Source: Pseudomonas sp. Irchel 3H7 (GTDB lineage: Bacteria; Pseudomonadota; Gammaproteobacteria; Pseudomonadales; Pseudomonadaceae). From it: a stretch of 64,000 nucleotides of DNA. Below, piece by piece: positions 17,628 to 26,310 of the stretch; positions within the stretch are counted from its first letter, which is position 1; the number at the start of each line of letters is the position of its first letter. Both the position numbers and the translations under genes were made by a program. The notes under the pieces were generated by a model that saw nothing but the letters and a program-made list of their open reading frames with translations, did no database searches and had not been told where the DNA came from. Where the stretch lies: the NCBI RefSeq assembly GCF_900187605.1, contig NZ_FYEA01000018.1, positions 1-64,000 on the forward strand, read 5' to 3'.

Positions 17628-18917
17628 TTATGGCAACTCGCGGCAGGCGTAGAACGCACTCAGCACTTTGACCAGATGTGCCAGGTCGTGGCTGCCGCAC
17701 AGTTCGCGGATCGAGTGCATGGCGAAGGTCGGCAGGCCGATATCGACAGTACGCACACCGAGGTGGCTGGCGGTGATCGGGCCGATGGTCGAGCCACAGC
17801 CCATGTCGCTGCGCACCACGAAACTTTGCACCGGGACTTCTTCGGCCATGCACAGATGGCGGAAGAAACCGGCGGTTTCGCTGTTGGTGGCGTAGCGCTG
17901 GTTGCTGTTGACCTTGATCACCGGGCCGGCGTTGAGTTTCGGGCCGTGGTTGGCGTCATGTTTTTCTGCGTAGTTGGGGTGCACGCCGTGGGCGTTGTCG
18001 GCCGAGACCAGCAGGGATTTCTGAATGGTGCGGACGAATTCGTCACCTTCCGGCAGCAGACGGCGCAGGGTCTGTTCGAGCATCGGGCCATCGGCACCGC
18101 AGGCGGAGCAGGAGCCGACTTCTTCGTGGTCGTTGCACACCAGCACGCAGGTTTCGTCGGTTTCGGCGGTGAGCAACGCTTGCAGGCCGGCGTAGCACGA
18201 CAGCAGGTTGTCGAGACGCGCGCCGGCGATGAAGTCGCCATTGAGGCCGATGACTGCAGCGCTTTGCGTGTCGTAGAAGCTCAGCTCGTAATCGAGCACG
18301 ACGTCGGCGTTCAAGCCGTGTTCGCGGGCCAGTTGATCGGTGAGCACTGCGCGGAAATCGACGCGCTCGTCACCGGCAAATTGCGCGAGGATCGGCGGCA
18401 GTTCGGTCTGCGCGTTGATCGCCCAGCCCTGATTGGCTTCACGGTTGAGGTGAATGGCCAGATTCGGAATGATCGCGATCGGCGCTTTGAAGTCGATCAA
18501 CTGGCTCTCGACCTTGCCGTCGCGGCGGAAGGTGACGCGGCCGGCCAGCGACAGATCGCGGTCGAACCACGGTGCCAGCAGCGCGCCGCCATAGACTTCA
18601 ACGCCCAGTTGCCAGAAGCCCTGACGCTGCAGTTCCGGTTGCGGCTTGACCCGCAGGCACGGGCTGTCAGTGTGCGCGCCGACCAGGCGGATGCCGCCGT
18701 GCAGTGGCGAAGTGCGGCCCATTTTGATCGCGACGATCGAGGAGTCGTTACGGGTGACGTAATAGCGGCCGTTCGGCTCGGTGGCCCATGGCTCGCGCTC
18801 GTCGAGGCGCACGAAACCGGCAGCCTCCAGACGCTGTACCAGACTGGCAGTGGCGTGGAACGGGGTAGGGGAGGCCTTGAGAAAGTCGATCAGGCCTTGG
18901 TTCAACTCTTCGCGCAT
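17628..18917 (-). CDS. apeB: M18-family aminopeptidase ApeB
   Basis: A 429-residue cytosolic zinc aminopeptidase. Family motifs are present in order: VGAHTDSPCLRVKP (metal His/Asp), VCNDHEEVGSCSACG (catalytic Glu), the HDANHGPKLNAGPVIKVNS block, DMGCGSTIGPI, and HSIRELCGSHD near the C-terminus with the last metal His. M18 enzymes remove N-terminal Asp/Glu or other residues from peptides and form dodecamers. Gene order apeB-rluA-minEDC matches PAO1 (PA3247 to PA3243). Confidence 0.95.
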   Translation of the reverse strand: MREELNQGLIDFLKASPTPFHATASLVQRLEAAGFVRLDEREPWATEPNGRYYVTRNDSSIVAIKMGRTSPLHGGIRLVGAHTDSPCLRVKPQPELQRQGFWQLGVEVYGGALLAPWFDRDLSLAGRVTFRRDGKVESQLIDFKAPIAIIPNLAIHLNREANQGWAINAQTELPPILAQFAGDERVDFRAVLTDQLAREHGLNADVVLDYELSFYDTQSAAVIGLNGDFIAGARLDNLLSCYAGLQALLTAETDETCVLVCNDHEEVGSCSACGADGPMLEQTLRRLLPEGDEFVRTIQKSLLVSADNAHGVHPNYAEKHDANHGPKLNAGPVIKVNSNQRYATNSETAGFFRHLCMAEEVPVQSFVVRSDMGCGSTIGPITASHLGVRTVDIGLPTFAMHSIRELCGSHDLAHLVKVLSAFYACRELP

Positions 18918-18989
18918 AAGAAACTCCAGACAGCAGTGGGCGGGAGTTTAACGCATCGGCCGGACAATTGAATCCGAACCGGAGCCCTT

Positions 18990-19076
18990 GTAGGAGTGAG
19001 CCTGCTCGCGATAGCGGTGTGTCAGATCATTATTGATTGACTGACAGAGCGCTATCGCGAGCAGGCTCACTCCTAC
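18990..19076. repeat. REP pair (GTAGGAGTGAGCCTGCTCGCGATAGC family)
   Basis: Inverted copies flank a spacer with its own TGTCAG/CTGACA stem, between apeB and rluA. This is a different sequence class from the GGCTGCGATC elements. Confidence 0.88.
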
Positions 19077-19093
19077 AGGGGACGGTGATGTGG

Positions 19094-19729
19094 TCAGAAC
19101 GGTGCAGGGCACTCGAAGCGCAGGCGTTCGCCGGTTTGCGGATGGGTGAAGCTGAGCATGCTCGCGTGCAGGCACAGACGTGGCCAGGCGGCCAGAGCCT
19201 GCTCGTGGGCGTAGAGCCCGTCGCCGAGCAGCGGATGCCCGATCGACAGCATGTGCACGCGCAACTGGTGCGAACGGCCGGTGATCGGCGTCAACTCAAC
19301 GCGACACCAGTCACCGCAACGCTCCAGCACCCGCCAGAAGGTCAGCGCGTGTTTGCCGAATTCGTGGTCGACCACATGACGCGGCTTGGTCGGTGGGTCG
19401 TAACGCAGGGGCAGGTCGATGCTGCCACTGTCGAGTTCCGGCTGACCCCAGGCCAAAGCGGTGTAGGCCTTTTCGGTTTCGCGGTCGTGAAACTGGCGCG
19501 ACAGTTCGCGGTGCGTGTCGGCGTCACGGGCGAGCAGAATGATGCCGGAGGTTTCCCAGTCCAGGCGATGGACGATGCGCGCTTCCGGGTAGCCGTTTTC
19601 CTGCAGGCGGGTAATCAGGCAATCCTTGTTGTCGTCGGCGCGACCCGGCACCGAGAGCAGCAATGTCGGTTTGTTCACCACCAGTACGGCGGCGTCCTGA
19701 TGAATGATGTGGATGTTGGACAGCGGCAT
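19094..19729 (-). CDS. rluA: Dual-specificity rRNA/tRNA pseudouridine synthase RluA
   Basis: A 211-residue pseudouridine synthase with HRLDWETSG (54-62), the catalytic aspartate being D57. There is no N-terminal S4 domain, and the length equals the short RluA type that modifies 23S U746 and tRNA U32. It starts MPLSNIHIIHQDAAVLVVNK. It lies downstream of minE in the same direction, separated by a REP pair. Confidence 0.92.
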   Translation of the reverse strand: MPLSNIHIIHQDAAVLVVNKPTLLLSVPGRADDNKDCLITRLQENGYPEARIVHRLDWETSGIILLARDADTHRELSRQFHDRETEKAYTALAWGQPELDSGSIDLPLRYDPPTKPRHVVDHEFGKHALTFWRVLERCGDWCRVELTPITGRSHQLRVHMLSIGHPLLGDGLYAHEQALAAWPRLCLHASMLSFTHPQTGERLRFECPAPF

Positions 19730-19782
19730 TAAAACAGCCTCGTAACAAATGCCAACGGCGGCTCGGAACTGCTGATAACCCT

Positions 19783-19853
19783 GTAGGAGCTGCCGAAGGC
19801 TGCGATCTTTTGACTTTGAAGATCAAAAGATCGCAGCCTTCGGCAGCTCCTAC
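19783..19853. repeat. REP pair
   Basis: Nearly perfect inverted copies of the GTAGGAGCTGCCGAAGGCTG element with a very short spacer, between minE and rluA. Confidence 0.9.
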
Positions 19854-19898
19854 ACAAGCACCAATAGTCCGAGCCGCCGTAGCGACTGCCAAATCGAC

Positions 19899-20153
19899 TC
19901 AGCGATCAGGCAGGGTGATGTTGAGTTCCAGAATCGAGCAACTGCCCTGGCTTTCCAGTGCAACATGTACGTCGTCGTTGCCGATGTTGACGTACTTGCG
20001 GATCACGTCGACCAGTTCCTTCTGCAAGGCTGGCAAGTAATCCGGCGTGCTGCGCTGGCCGCGCTCATGCGCCACGATGATCTGTAGACGCTCTTTCGCT
20101 ACCGAGGCGGTACTTGGCTTTTTGTTGGCACGAAAGAAGTCAAAAAGGTTCAT
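19899..20153 (-). CDS. minE: Cell division topological specificity factor MinE
   Basis: An 84-residue MinE. The N-terminal MNLFDFFRANKKPSTASVAK contains the amphipathic membrane-binding and MinD-contact region (AKERLQIIVAHER), and the C-terminal half is the dimerisation/topological domain. Its ATG overlaps the minD stop (TAATG), so it is coupled to minD. Together with MinC and MinD it places the division site at midcell. Confidence 0.97.
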   Translation of the reverse strand: MNLFDFFRANKKPSTASVAKERLQIIVAHERGQRSTPDYLPALQKELVDVIRKYVNIGNDDVHVALESQGSCSILELNITLPDR

Positions 20154-20965
20154 TACCTACCTCCAAACAGGCGCTCGAAGAATCCCTTCTTCTCGACATC
20201 GAGGAAACGGTGGGCTTTTTCTTTGCCCAACAGGCGGTCGACGGTATCGCTGTAAGCCTGACCGGCATCGCTCTGGTCGTCGAGAATCACCGGGACGCCC
20301 TGGTTGGATGCTTTAAGCACCGCCTGGGATTCCGGGATCACGCCGAGCAGGGTTACCGAGAGGATTTCCTTGACGTCTTCAACGCCCAGCATCTCGCCCT
20401 TTTCAACACGCTCTGGATGGTAGCGAGTGATCAGCAGGTGTTCCTTGATCGGGTCTTCGCCACGTTCGGCGCGACGCGATTTGCTCGCCAGCAGGCCGAG
20501 CATGCGGTCCGAATCTCGTACCGAGGACACTTCCGGGTTGGTCACGACGATCGCTTCATCAGCGAAGTACATGGCCAGGTGTGCACCTTTTTCGATGCCG
20601 GCCGGGGAGTCGCAGACGACGAACTCGAATTGCTCCTTGAGCTCCATCAGGACTTTTTCCACGCCTTCGACAGTCAGCGCGTCTTTGTCGCGGGTCTGAC
20701 TGGCGGCCAGTACGTAGAGGTTTTCCAGGCGCTTGTCTTTGATCAGCGCTTGTTGCAGGTTGGCTTCGCCGTTGACCACGTTGACGAAGTCATACACCAC
20801 GCGGCGCTCGCAACCCATGATCAGGTCAAGGTTACGCAAGCCCACGTCGAAGTCGACGATCACTGTTTTGTGGCCGCGCAGAGCGAGGCCGGTACCGATA
20901 GCGGCGCTGGTGGTGGTCTTACCCACACCACCCTTGCCGGATGTAACCACGAGAATCTTGGCCAA
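20153..20965 (-). CDS. minD: Septum site-determining ATPase MinD
   Basis: A 270-residue ParA/MinD ATPase with deviant Walker A KGGVGKTT (11-18), a switch region around DFDVGLRNLD and a C-terminal amphipathic membrane-targeting helix (LDVEKKGFFERLFGGR). It binds the membrane with ATP, recruits MinC to block FtsZ, and is released by MinE. It is 169 bp downstream of minC and overlaps minE by one base. Confidence 0.97.
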   Translation of the reverse strand: MAKILVVTSGKGGVGKTTTSAAIGTGLALRGHKTVIVDFDVGLRNLDLIMGCERRVVYDFVNVVNGEANLQQALIKDKRLENLYVLAASQTRDKDALTVEGVEKVLMELKEQFEFVVCDSPAGIEKGAHLAMYFADEAIVVTNPEVSSVRDSDRMLGLLASKSRRAERGEDPIKEHLLITRYHPERVEKGEMLGVEDVKEILSVTLLGVIPESQAVLKASNQGVPVILDDQSDAGQAYSDTVDRLLGKEKAHRFLDVEKKGFFERLFGGR

Positions 20966-21134
20966 GGTGTTTCACCCCTAAGGAAGAAGGACTTTTTAGC
21001 CCCTGAAAAACATCTCTTGAAAACTACTGCAGTCGGACAGCCTTGGCTGGAATTCGGCGTTGAGCCTTTTTCCTACTTCGTTTGAGCCGTTTTCGCTACG
21101 TTTTAGAGATGCTTGGAAAATGCGGCAGTATCCG

Positions 21135-21872
21135 TTAAAGCCGAATGATGTTCAACACGTCGCCCGACAGGCTGACCTGTACGCCCGAGCCCCACATCGG
21201 GTCGCGGCGCAAATCTTCGGAAACCTTGTAATGACCGGCGATGGAGATCAGTTCAGCGCTCAATTGCTGACAGAAAATCCGTGCCTTGGTGTCACCCTTC
21301 ACGCCGGCCAGCGCCCGACCACGCATCGGGCCGTATACATGGATGTTGCCATCGGCGAGAAGTTCCGCCCCCGGGCTGACCGAGGACACCACGACCAAAT
21401 CGCCACCCTGGGCATATATCTGTTGGCCACCACGTACTGGCGTGGTGATGACGCGGGTCGGTTTGACCGTTGGCTCAGGCGGTTTTTCCGGCTTCTTTTT
21501 GACTTCGGCTTCCGCTGTTTCCAGCGGTCGTTCACGGGCGCCCGACGGCGGCAATACCGGAATGTCGATGGCGATGGCGGCGGCGATGTCTTCGATGCGG
21601 CTGGCGCGAATTGCCAGGGTGCGCAGGCCATGTTGGCGGCAGACGCGCATCAGGCCCGGCAGATCGACGGCGCCTTCGCTCGGCGGCAGTTTGTCCAGCG
21701 CCAGAACCAGCGGCGCGTTGCTGAAGAAGTTCGGCGCCTGGGCAACTTTGGCGGCCAATTGCCGATCGAGGCTTTCGAGGTCGTTACGGGCCAGTTCCAG
21801 CACAGTAATGGCCAGCATGCTGCCCTTGAGCTGGAATACGGGATCTTGGTCTAACGGTTCGGTTTGGCTCAT
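21135..21872 (-). CDS. minC: Septum site-determining protein MinC
   Basis: A 245-residue FtsZ inhibitor. The N-terminal domain is about 8-105 (VFQLKGSMLAITVLEL). A Pro/Lys-rich linker follows (EAEVKKKPEKPPEP), then the C-terminal beta-helix domain with RGGQQIYAQGGDLVVVSSVS and GSGVQVSL, which binds MinD and dimerises. The start MSQTEPLDQDPVFQLKG at 21872 is preferred over an upstream frame extension. It is divergent from the lipid A acyltransferase gene. Confidence 0.96.
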   Translation of the reverse strand: MSQTEPLDQDPVFQLKGSMLAITVLELARNDLESLDRQLAAKVAQAPNFFSNAPLVLALDKLPPSEGAVDLPGLMRVCRQHGLRTLAIRASRIEDIAAAIAIDIPVLPPSGARERPLETAEAEVKKKPEKPPEPTVKPTRVITTPVRGGQQIYAQGGDLVVVSSVSPGAELLADGNIHVYGPMRGRALAGVKGDTKARIFCQQLSAELISIAGHYKVSEDLRRDPMWGSGVQVSLSGDVLNIIRL

Positions 21873-21989
21873 GTCGGCATACAACGGCTTGTCACTAAAA
21901 GTGCCGAGACTTATAACGAGAACGCCCGCAGGCCGCAAGCCGGGTCGAACGATGTAGAATGCGCGGCCACTGTATTTACGGAAGCTTTA

Positions 21990-22922
21990 ATGGATCGCCC
22001 GCGTTTTCGAAAAGCATTTTTATCGCCACGCTTCTGGCCGCTCTGGTGCGGTCTGGGGCTTTTGTGGCTGATCGTGCAGTTGCCGTATCCGGCCTTGCTG
22101 ACCATCGGTCGAGTTTTGGGCGCCTTGATGTATCGCGTGGCCGGCGACCGGCGGCGCATTGCCAAGCGCAATCTTGAGCTGTGCTTCCCGGAAAAATCCG
22201 CCGCCGAGCGCAAACGCCTGCTCAAGGAAAATTTTGCCTCCACCGGCATCGCTTTTTTTGAAATGGCCATGAGCTGGTGGTGGTCGCGTGAACGTCTGGC
22301 CAAGCTGGCCCACGTTGAAGGCCTGGAGCATTTGCAAAAGGCCCAGCGCGAAGGCAAAGGCGTGATTCTGATGGCCGCGCATTTCACCACGCTGGAAATC
22401 GGCGCGGCGCTGCTCGGCCAGCAGCACACCATCGACGGCATGTACCGCGAACACAAGAATCCGTTGTTTGACTATGTTCAGCGTCAGGGCCGCGAGCGGC
22501 ACAACCTCGATTCGCTGGCAGTGGAGCGTGACGACGTGCGCGGCATGCTCAAGTTGCTGCGCTCCGGTCGCGCGATCTGGTACGCACCGGATCAGGACTA
22601 CGGCGCCAAACAAAGCATCTTCGTGCCGTTGTTCGGCATTCAGGCAGCGACCGTGACGGCGACGACGAAATTCGCCCGTCTGGGCAAGGCGCTGGTCGTG
22701 CCGTTCACGCAGGAGCGTCTGGCTGACGGTAGCGGTTATCGCTTGGTGATTCATCCGCCGCTGGAAGACTTCCCAGGCGAAACCGAAGAAGCCGACTGCA
22801 TCCGCATCAATCAGTGGGTCGAGAGCGCCTTGCGTGCCTGCCCTGAGCAGTATCTGTGGGCGCATCGACGCTTCAAGAGCCGCCCACCGGGCGAGCCGAA
22901 GTTGTACGCCAAACGCGGTTGA
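21990..22922 (+). CDS. lpxL: Lipid A biosynthesis acyltransferase, LpxL/HtrB family
   Basis: A 310-residue inner-membrane enzyme that transfers a secondary acyl chain (laurate-type) to Kdo-lipid IV(A). It has one N-terminal hydrophobic helix (about 16-35) and the HX4E catalytic motif HFTTLE (131-136), plus the DQDYG block. The ATG at 21990 is chosen because translation from there gives the standard MDRPRFRKAFLSPRFWP start. It is divergent from minC, as for htrB in PAO1. Whether it adds laurate or another chain is not determinable. Confidence 0.93.
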   Translation: MDRPRFRKAFLSPRFWPLWCGLGLLWLIVQLPYPALLTIGRVLGALMYRVAGDRRRIAKRNLELCFPEKSAAERKRLLKENFASTGIAFFEMAMSWWWSRERLAKLAHVEGLEHLQKAQREGKGVILMAAHFTTLEIGAALLGQQHTIDGMYREHKNPLFDYVQRQGRERHNLDSLAVERDDVRGMLKLLRSGRAIWYAPDQDYGAKQSIFVPLFGIQAATVTATTKFARLGKALVVPFTQERLADGSGYRLVIHPPLEDFPGETEEADCIRINQWVESALRACPEQYLWAHRRFKSRPPGEPKLYAKRG

Positions 22923-22957
22923 TTGACCCACCCCTATAGGCACCATGGAGCGTTGCG

Positions 22958-24115
22958 ATGAGCCCAGCTGAACCGGTCACAGGTTTGATTCTTTCCGGCG
23001 GCGGGGCTCGGGCGGCGTATCAGGTGGGGGTTCTGGCGGCGATTGCCGAATTGCTGCCGTTGGGCGCGGACAATCCGTTTCCGGTGATCGTCGGCACCTC
23101 GGCCGGGGCGATCAATGCGGTCAGCCTGGCCAGTGGTGCCACGGACTTTCGCGCCGCCATCGAACGCCTCACCTTGTTCTGGCAGGGCTTTCGCAGCCAT
23201 CGCGTGCTGCGCAGTGACTGGCCCGGCGTTATCCGTCAGGCCAGCCGCTTTGTCAGTCACAGCCTGCTCGGCCTCGGTCGGCAACTGCCGGTGGCGCTGC
23301 TCAACAGTTCGCCGCTGCGCGAACTGCTCAATGAAAAACTGCACATGCCCGGTATCGCCGAATCGATCGCGCGCAAGCAATTGCATGCCGTGGCGGTAAC
23401 TGCGTTCGGCTATGAGTCGGGGCAAGCGGTGACGTTCTATCAGGGCGGCGGCAAGATCGATTCATGGCTGCGCCATCGACGTATTGGTGTGCCGACGCAA
23501 CTGTCGGTGGATCACTTGCTGGCCAGTTCGGCGATTCCGTTGTTGTTCGCGCCGGTGAAAATCGGCGATGAATATTTTGGCGACGGCGCCGTGCGGCAAT
23601 CGGCGCCGATCAGCCCGGCGCTGCATTTAGGGGCGAGCCGGGTGCTCGTGGTCGGTGTCAGCGGCAACCCGCGCGGGTTTGATCCGCAGCAGCCGCTGGA
23701 GCGCGCCTACACCGGGCAACAACCGACGCTGGCGCAGATTGGCGGGCACATGCTCAACAGCACGTTCATTGACAGCCTGGAGAGCGACATCGAGTTGCTC
23801 CAGCGTCTCAACCAGTTCAGCCACTTGATGCCTGCCGGCACGCCGACGCGCGAGTTGGGTGTGGCACCGGTGGAGGTGCTGGTGATTTCGCCGAGTCAGC
23901 CGATCGATGAGATTGCGGCACGGCATCGCCAGGAGTTGCCGGCGGCGTTGCGTTTGTTTCTGCGCGGGCCGGGGGCGACCAAGACCAGTGGGGCAGGGGT
24001 GTTGAGTTATCTGCTGTTCGAGGCGGGGTATTGCAGCGAGTTGATTGATCTGGGACGGCGCGATGCGTTGGCCAAGCGCGAGGAGCTGTGCCGGTTTTTG
24101 GGATTGCCATTTTAA
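22958..24115 (+). CDS. Patatin-like phospholipase family protein
   Basis: A 385-residue serine hydrolase. The oxyanion loop is GGGARAAYQVG (14-24), the nucleophile lies in GTSAG (S48) and the second dyad residue is in DGA (D209). It starts 35 bp after lpxL with a GGAG, so it is probably co-transcribed. It has no signal peptide and likely acts on phospholipids at the cytoplasmic face. The linkage to lpxL hints at envelope lipid turnover. Confidence 0.92.
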   Translation: MSPAEPVTGLILSGGGARAAYQVGVLAAIAELLPLGADNPFPVIVGTSAGAINAVSLASGATDFRAAIERLTLFWQGFRSHRVLRSDWPGVIRQASRFVSHSLLGLGRQLPVALLNSSPLRELLNEKLHMPGIAESIARKQLHAVAVTAFGYESGQAVTFYQGGGKIDSWLRHRRIGVPTQLSVDHLLASSAIPLLFAPVKIGDEYFGDGAVRQSAPISPALHLGASRVLVVGVSGNPRGFDPQQPLERAYTGQQPTLAQIGGHMLNSTFIDSLESDIELLQRLNQFSHLMPAGTPTRELGVAPVEVLVISPSQPIDEIAARHRQELPAALRLFLRGPGATKTSGAGVLSYLLFEAGYCSELIDLGRRDALAKREELCRFLGLPF

Positions 24116-24118
24116 AGC

Positions 24119-24197
24119 AAAAAGATCGCAGCCTTCGGCAGCTCCTACATTGGAATGCGCTATCCCTGTAGGAGCTGGCGAAGCCTGCGATCTTTTG
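24119..24197. repeat. REP pair
   Basis: Inverted copies of the GGCTGCGATC-type REP in tail-to-tail arrangement, between the convergent patatin and Tsx-like genes. It could serve as a bidirectional 3' end. Confidence 0.85.
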
Positions 24198-24204
24198 ATT
24201 TTTA

Positions 24205-24990
24205 TCAGAAGTGGAACTTCACCAGGAAGCTCGTGGTGCTCTGATTGGTCTTGAACGCACCGGTGTCGTCGATGCCGTACTTGTCTTTCCAGTAGTCGTA
24301 TTCCACACCGACATACAACTGCTTCTCGCCAAAACTCAACGCCTTGCCCAGGTCGTATTTGACCTGTGGGTTGAAGTGCAGGTTGGCGTGGTAATCGCCT
24401 TTGGAGTTGGAGTCGTTGTCGGTGACCCAGTCCATGAAGCCGTCGATCAGGATGTCCGACTTGCCGACCGGGATGGTGTAGGACCAGACCGGAGTAATCT
24501 GCCAGACGTTGTCACCGGCGCGAGCACCTTGGGTGTGACGCTGGTAGAAGTTCAACTGGAAGTAGTCGAAGCCCGGGATTGCCAGGTCGAAGCCTGGACC
24601 GATCAGGTACGACTCGGTATCGCCTTCGCCGAACTCGTAAGTCATCGCCACCAGGACGTCTTTGATCGGGCCGAACTCGATCTTCTGGTCGAGCACTTTG
24701 CCCAGCGAGATGCGCGGGCTGAACTCACCGTAGTAGGTGTTCGGACCGTTGCTGAAGTCCTTGCCACCGTTGTAGAAGATCTTGTCGAGGAAGAAGAAGT
24801 TATCCCCGTACTTCCACGCATCGGCGTGCTCGAAGGTGACGGTCTGCTGGATGCGCGGGTTGACCTGGAAGTCCTTGCCATACAGGTAGGTCAGGCTGTT
24901 GTTCTGCCACTGCAGCAGGCCTTCGGCCATGGCCTGGCCGCCGGCCAACATCGATCCCGCGAGCATCAGGCTGGTGCACATACGTTTCAT
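24205..24990 (-). CDS. Tsx-like nucleoside-specific outer-membrane channel
   Basis: A 261-residue beta-barrel with a signal peptide (MKRMCTSLMLAGSMLAGGQA) and a C-terminal F (LVKFHF) expected of outer-membrane proteins. Family features are LLQWQNNSLTYLYGK at the mature N-terminus, DKIFYNG and GPGFDL. Tsx proteins let nucleosides and related bases cross the outer membrane. The start at 24990 has GGAG seven bases upstream. A second copy lies immediately upstream at 25363-26148, and a purine permease follows, so purine or nucleoside uptake is likely. Confidence 0.88.
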   Translation of the reverse strand: MKRMCTSLMLAGSMLAGGQAMAEGLLQWQNNSLTYLYGKDFQVNPRIQQTVTFEHADAWKYGDNFFFLDKIFYNGGKDFSNGPNTYYGEFSPRISLGKVLDQKIEFGPIKDVLVAMTYEFGEGDTESYLIGPGFDLAIPGFDYFQLNFYQRHTQGARAGDNVWQITPVWSYTIPVGKSDILIDGFMDWVTDNDSNSKGDYHANLHFNPQVKYDLGKALSFGEKQLYVGVEYDYWKDKYGIDDTGAFKTNQSTTSFLVKFHF

Positions 24991-25362
24991 TCGGTTGCTC
25001 CCAAAGTAGGTGTTCCACGTTATTTTTTTTAAGATCGGCGCTCTGGTGTGGCGCCTTTTTTCGTTGCTGCAAAAGTCATCCGATCGGTCAGCTTCGTTGC
25101 TGTTAGCAAGAGCCGAGCCAAGGCTTTCGAAAAGCAAAAAAACACCCGCTCGGCTGCTGAAAAACAGTCGATTGAGTGTGTTTTCGGGATGCCTCGGTAC
25201 TGACCGGGCCGGGATAAGTTGGCTTTTCGGTCAGGAATTAAATTCGGGCTTTTTTTTAGACCGAATTCAAGAGGCCGCGGAGAATACTGACTCAACGGCC
25301 AGGTCTCAAGTGCCCCGCAACAGAGCACCGACGACAGGTATGGGGCACGGTTGCGGGCCATC
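24991..25362. other. Intergenic region between the two Tsx-like genes
   Basis: I see no convincing gene here. It holds an AT-rich imperfect hairpin with a U tract on the minus strand (about 25135-25185), a candidate terminator for the upstream Tsx-like gene, and an AATTCGG/CCGAATT inverted repeat around a T-rich loop (about 25246-25266). The promoter of the 24205-24990 gene must lie here. Confidence 0.5.
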
Positions 25363-26148
25363 TTAAAAGTGCACCTTGACCAACAGGCTGGCGGTGTTCT
25401 GGTTGGTGTCGAAGTTGTGGGTGTTTTCGACGCCGTATTTATTTTTCCAATAGCTGTATTCGGTACCGACATACAGTTGCTTGTGGCTCCAGCCCAAGGC
25501 TTTGCCCAAGTCATATTTGATCTGCGGATTGATGTGCAGGTTGGCGTGGTAGGTGCCGCGCGAGTTCTCATCGTTGTCGACCACCCAATCGAGGTAGCCG
25601 TCGATCAGCACATCGGAATTGCCCAGGGGAAAGCTGTAGGACCAGCCGGGGGTGATCTGCCAGACGCCGTCACCGGGGCGTGGGCCTTCGGTCTGGCGGC
25701 GGAAGATGTTCAGGGTGACGTAGTTGAAGCCGGGCACCTTGAGGTCGAAGCCGGGGCCGATCAGATAGGCCTCGCTGTCGCCTTCGCCGTATTCGTAAGT
25801 CATCGCCAGCAGGACGTCTTTGATCGGGCCGAACTCGAGTTTCTGGTCGAAGATCTTGCCGAACGAAAAGCGTGGGGTGAATTCACCGTAGAAGGCGTGC
25901 GGGCCTTTGTTCGCGTCTTCCTTGCCGTTGTAGAAGATCTTGTCGACGAACAGGAAGTTGTCGCCGTATTTCCACTTGTCGGCGTGCTCGAAGGTCAGCG
26001 TCTGCTGGATCGACGGGTTGATCGCGAAGTTCTTGCCGTACAGGTAGCTGAGGCTGTTGGTTTGCCACAGCAGTAAATCGCCGGCCATGGCCTGACTCGC
26101 GGCCAGCAGGCCGCCACTCAACAACATGTTGGTTTGCGTGCGAATCAT
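25363..26148 (-). CDS. Tsx-like nucleoside-specific outer-membrane channel, second copy
   Basis: A 261-residue paralogue of the gene at 24205-24990, same length and colinear throughout (LLLWQTNSLSYLYGKNFAIN, DKIFYNG, GPGFDLKVPGF, final LVKVHF). The signal peptide is MIRTQTNMLLSGGLLAASQA. The duplication is old enough for many substitutions, so the two channels may differ in substrate or expression. It lies downstream of the purine permease gene, separated by a REP pair, facing the same way. Confidence 0.88.
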   Translation of the reverse strand: MIRTQTNMLLSGGLLAASQAMAGDLLLWQTNSLSYLYGKNFAINPSIQQTLTFEHADKWKYGDNFLFVDKIFYNGKEDANKGPHAFYGEFTPRFSFGKIFDQKLEFGPIKDVLLAMTYEYGEGDSEAYLIGPGFDLKVPGFNYVTLNIFRRQTEGPRPGDGVWQITPGWSYSFPLGNSDVLIDGYLDWVVDNDENSRGTYHANLHINPQIKYDLGKALGWSHKQLYVGTEYSYWKNKYGVENTHNFDTNQNTASLLVKVHF

Positions 26149-26202
26149 CTGTTGCTCCCTCTTGTTTTTATTGTTTGAGGCGCAGAGCTGTTGCGCGCCC
26201 TT

Positions 26203-26290
26203 GTAGGAGTGAGCCTGCTCGCGATAGCGGTGAATCAGTCAACGAATCTGTTGAATCTGATAACGACATCGCGAGCAGGCTCACTCCTAC
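26203..26290. repeat. REP pair (GTAGGAGTGAGCCTGCTCGC family)
   Basis: Inverted copies with an AT-rich spacer between the permease and the Tsx-like gene; same class as 18990-19076. Confidence 0.88.
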
Positions 26291-26310
26291 AGGGGGATAG
26301 CGTTTTTCAG

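Noticed and set aside
17616..18971. 451-codon open frame antisense to apeB
   Set aside because: Shadow of a motif-complete M18 aminopeptidase; low-complexity HQ/DR-rich product.
25029..25571. Minus-strand frame overlapping the start of the intergenic region between the Tsx-like genes
   Set aside because: Translates the second porin in the wrong frame; Thr/Arg-rich low-complexity product without start signals.
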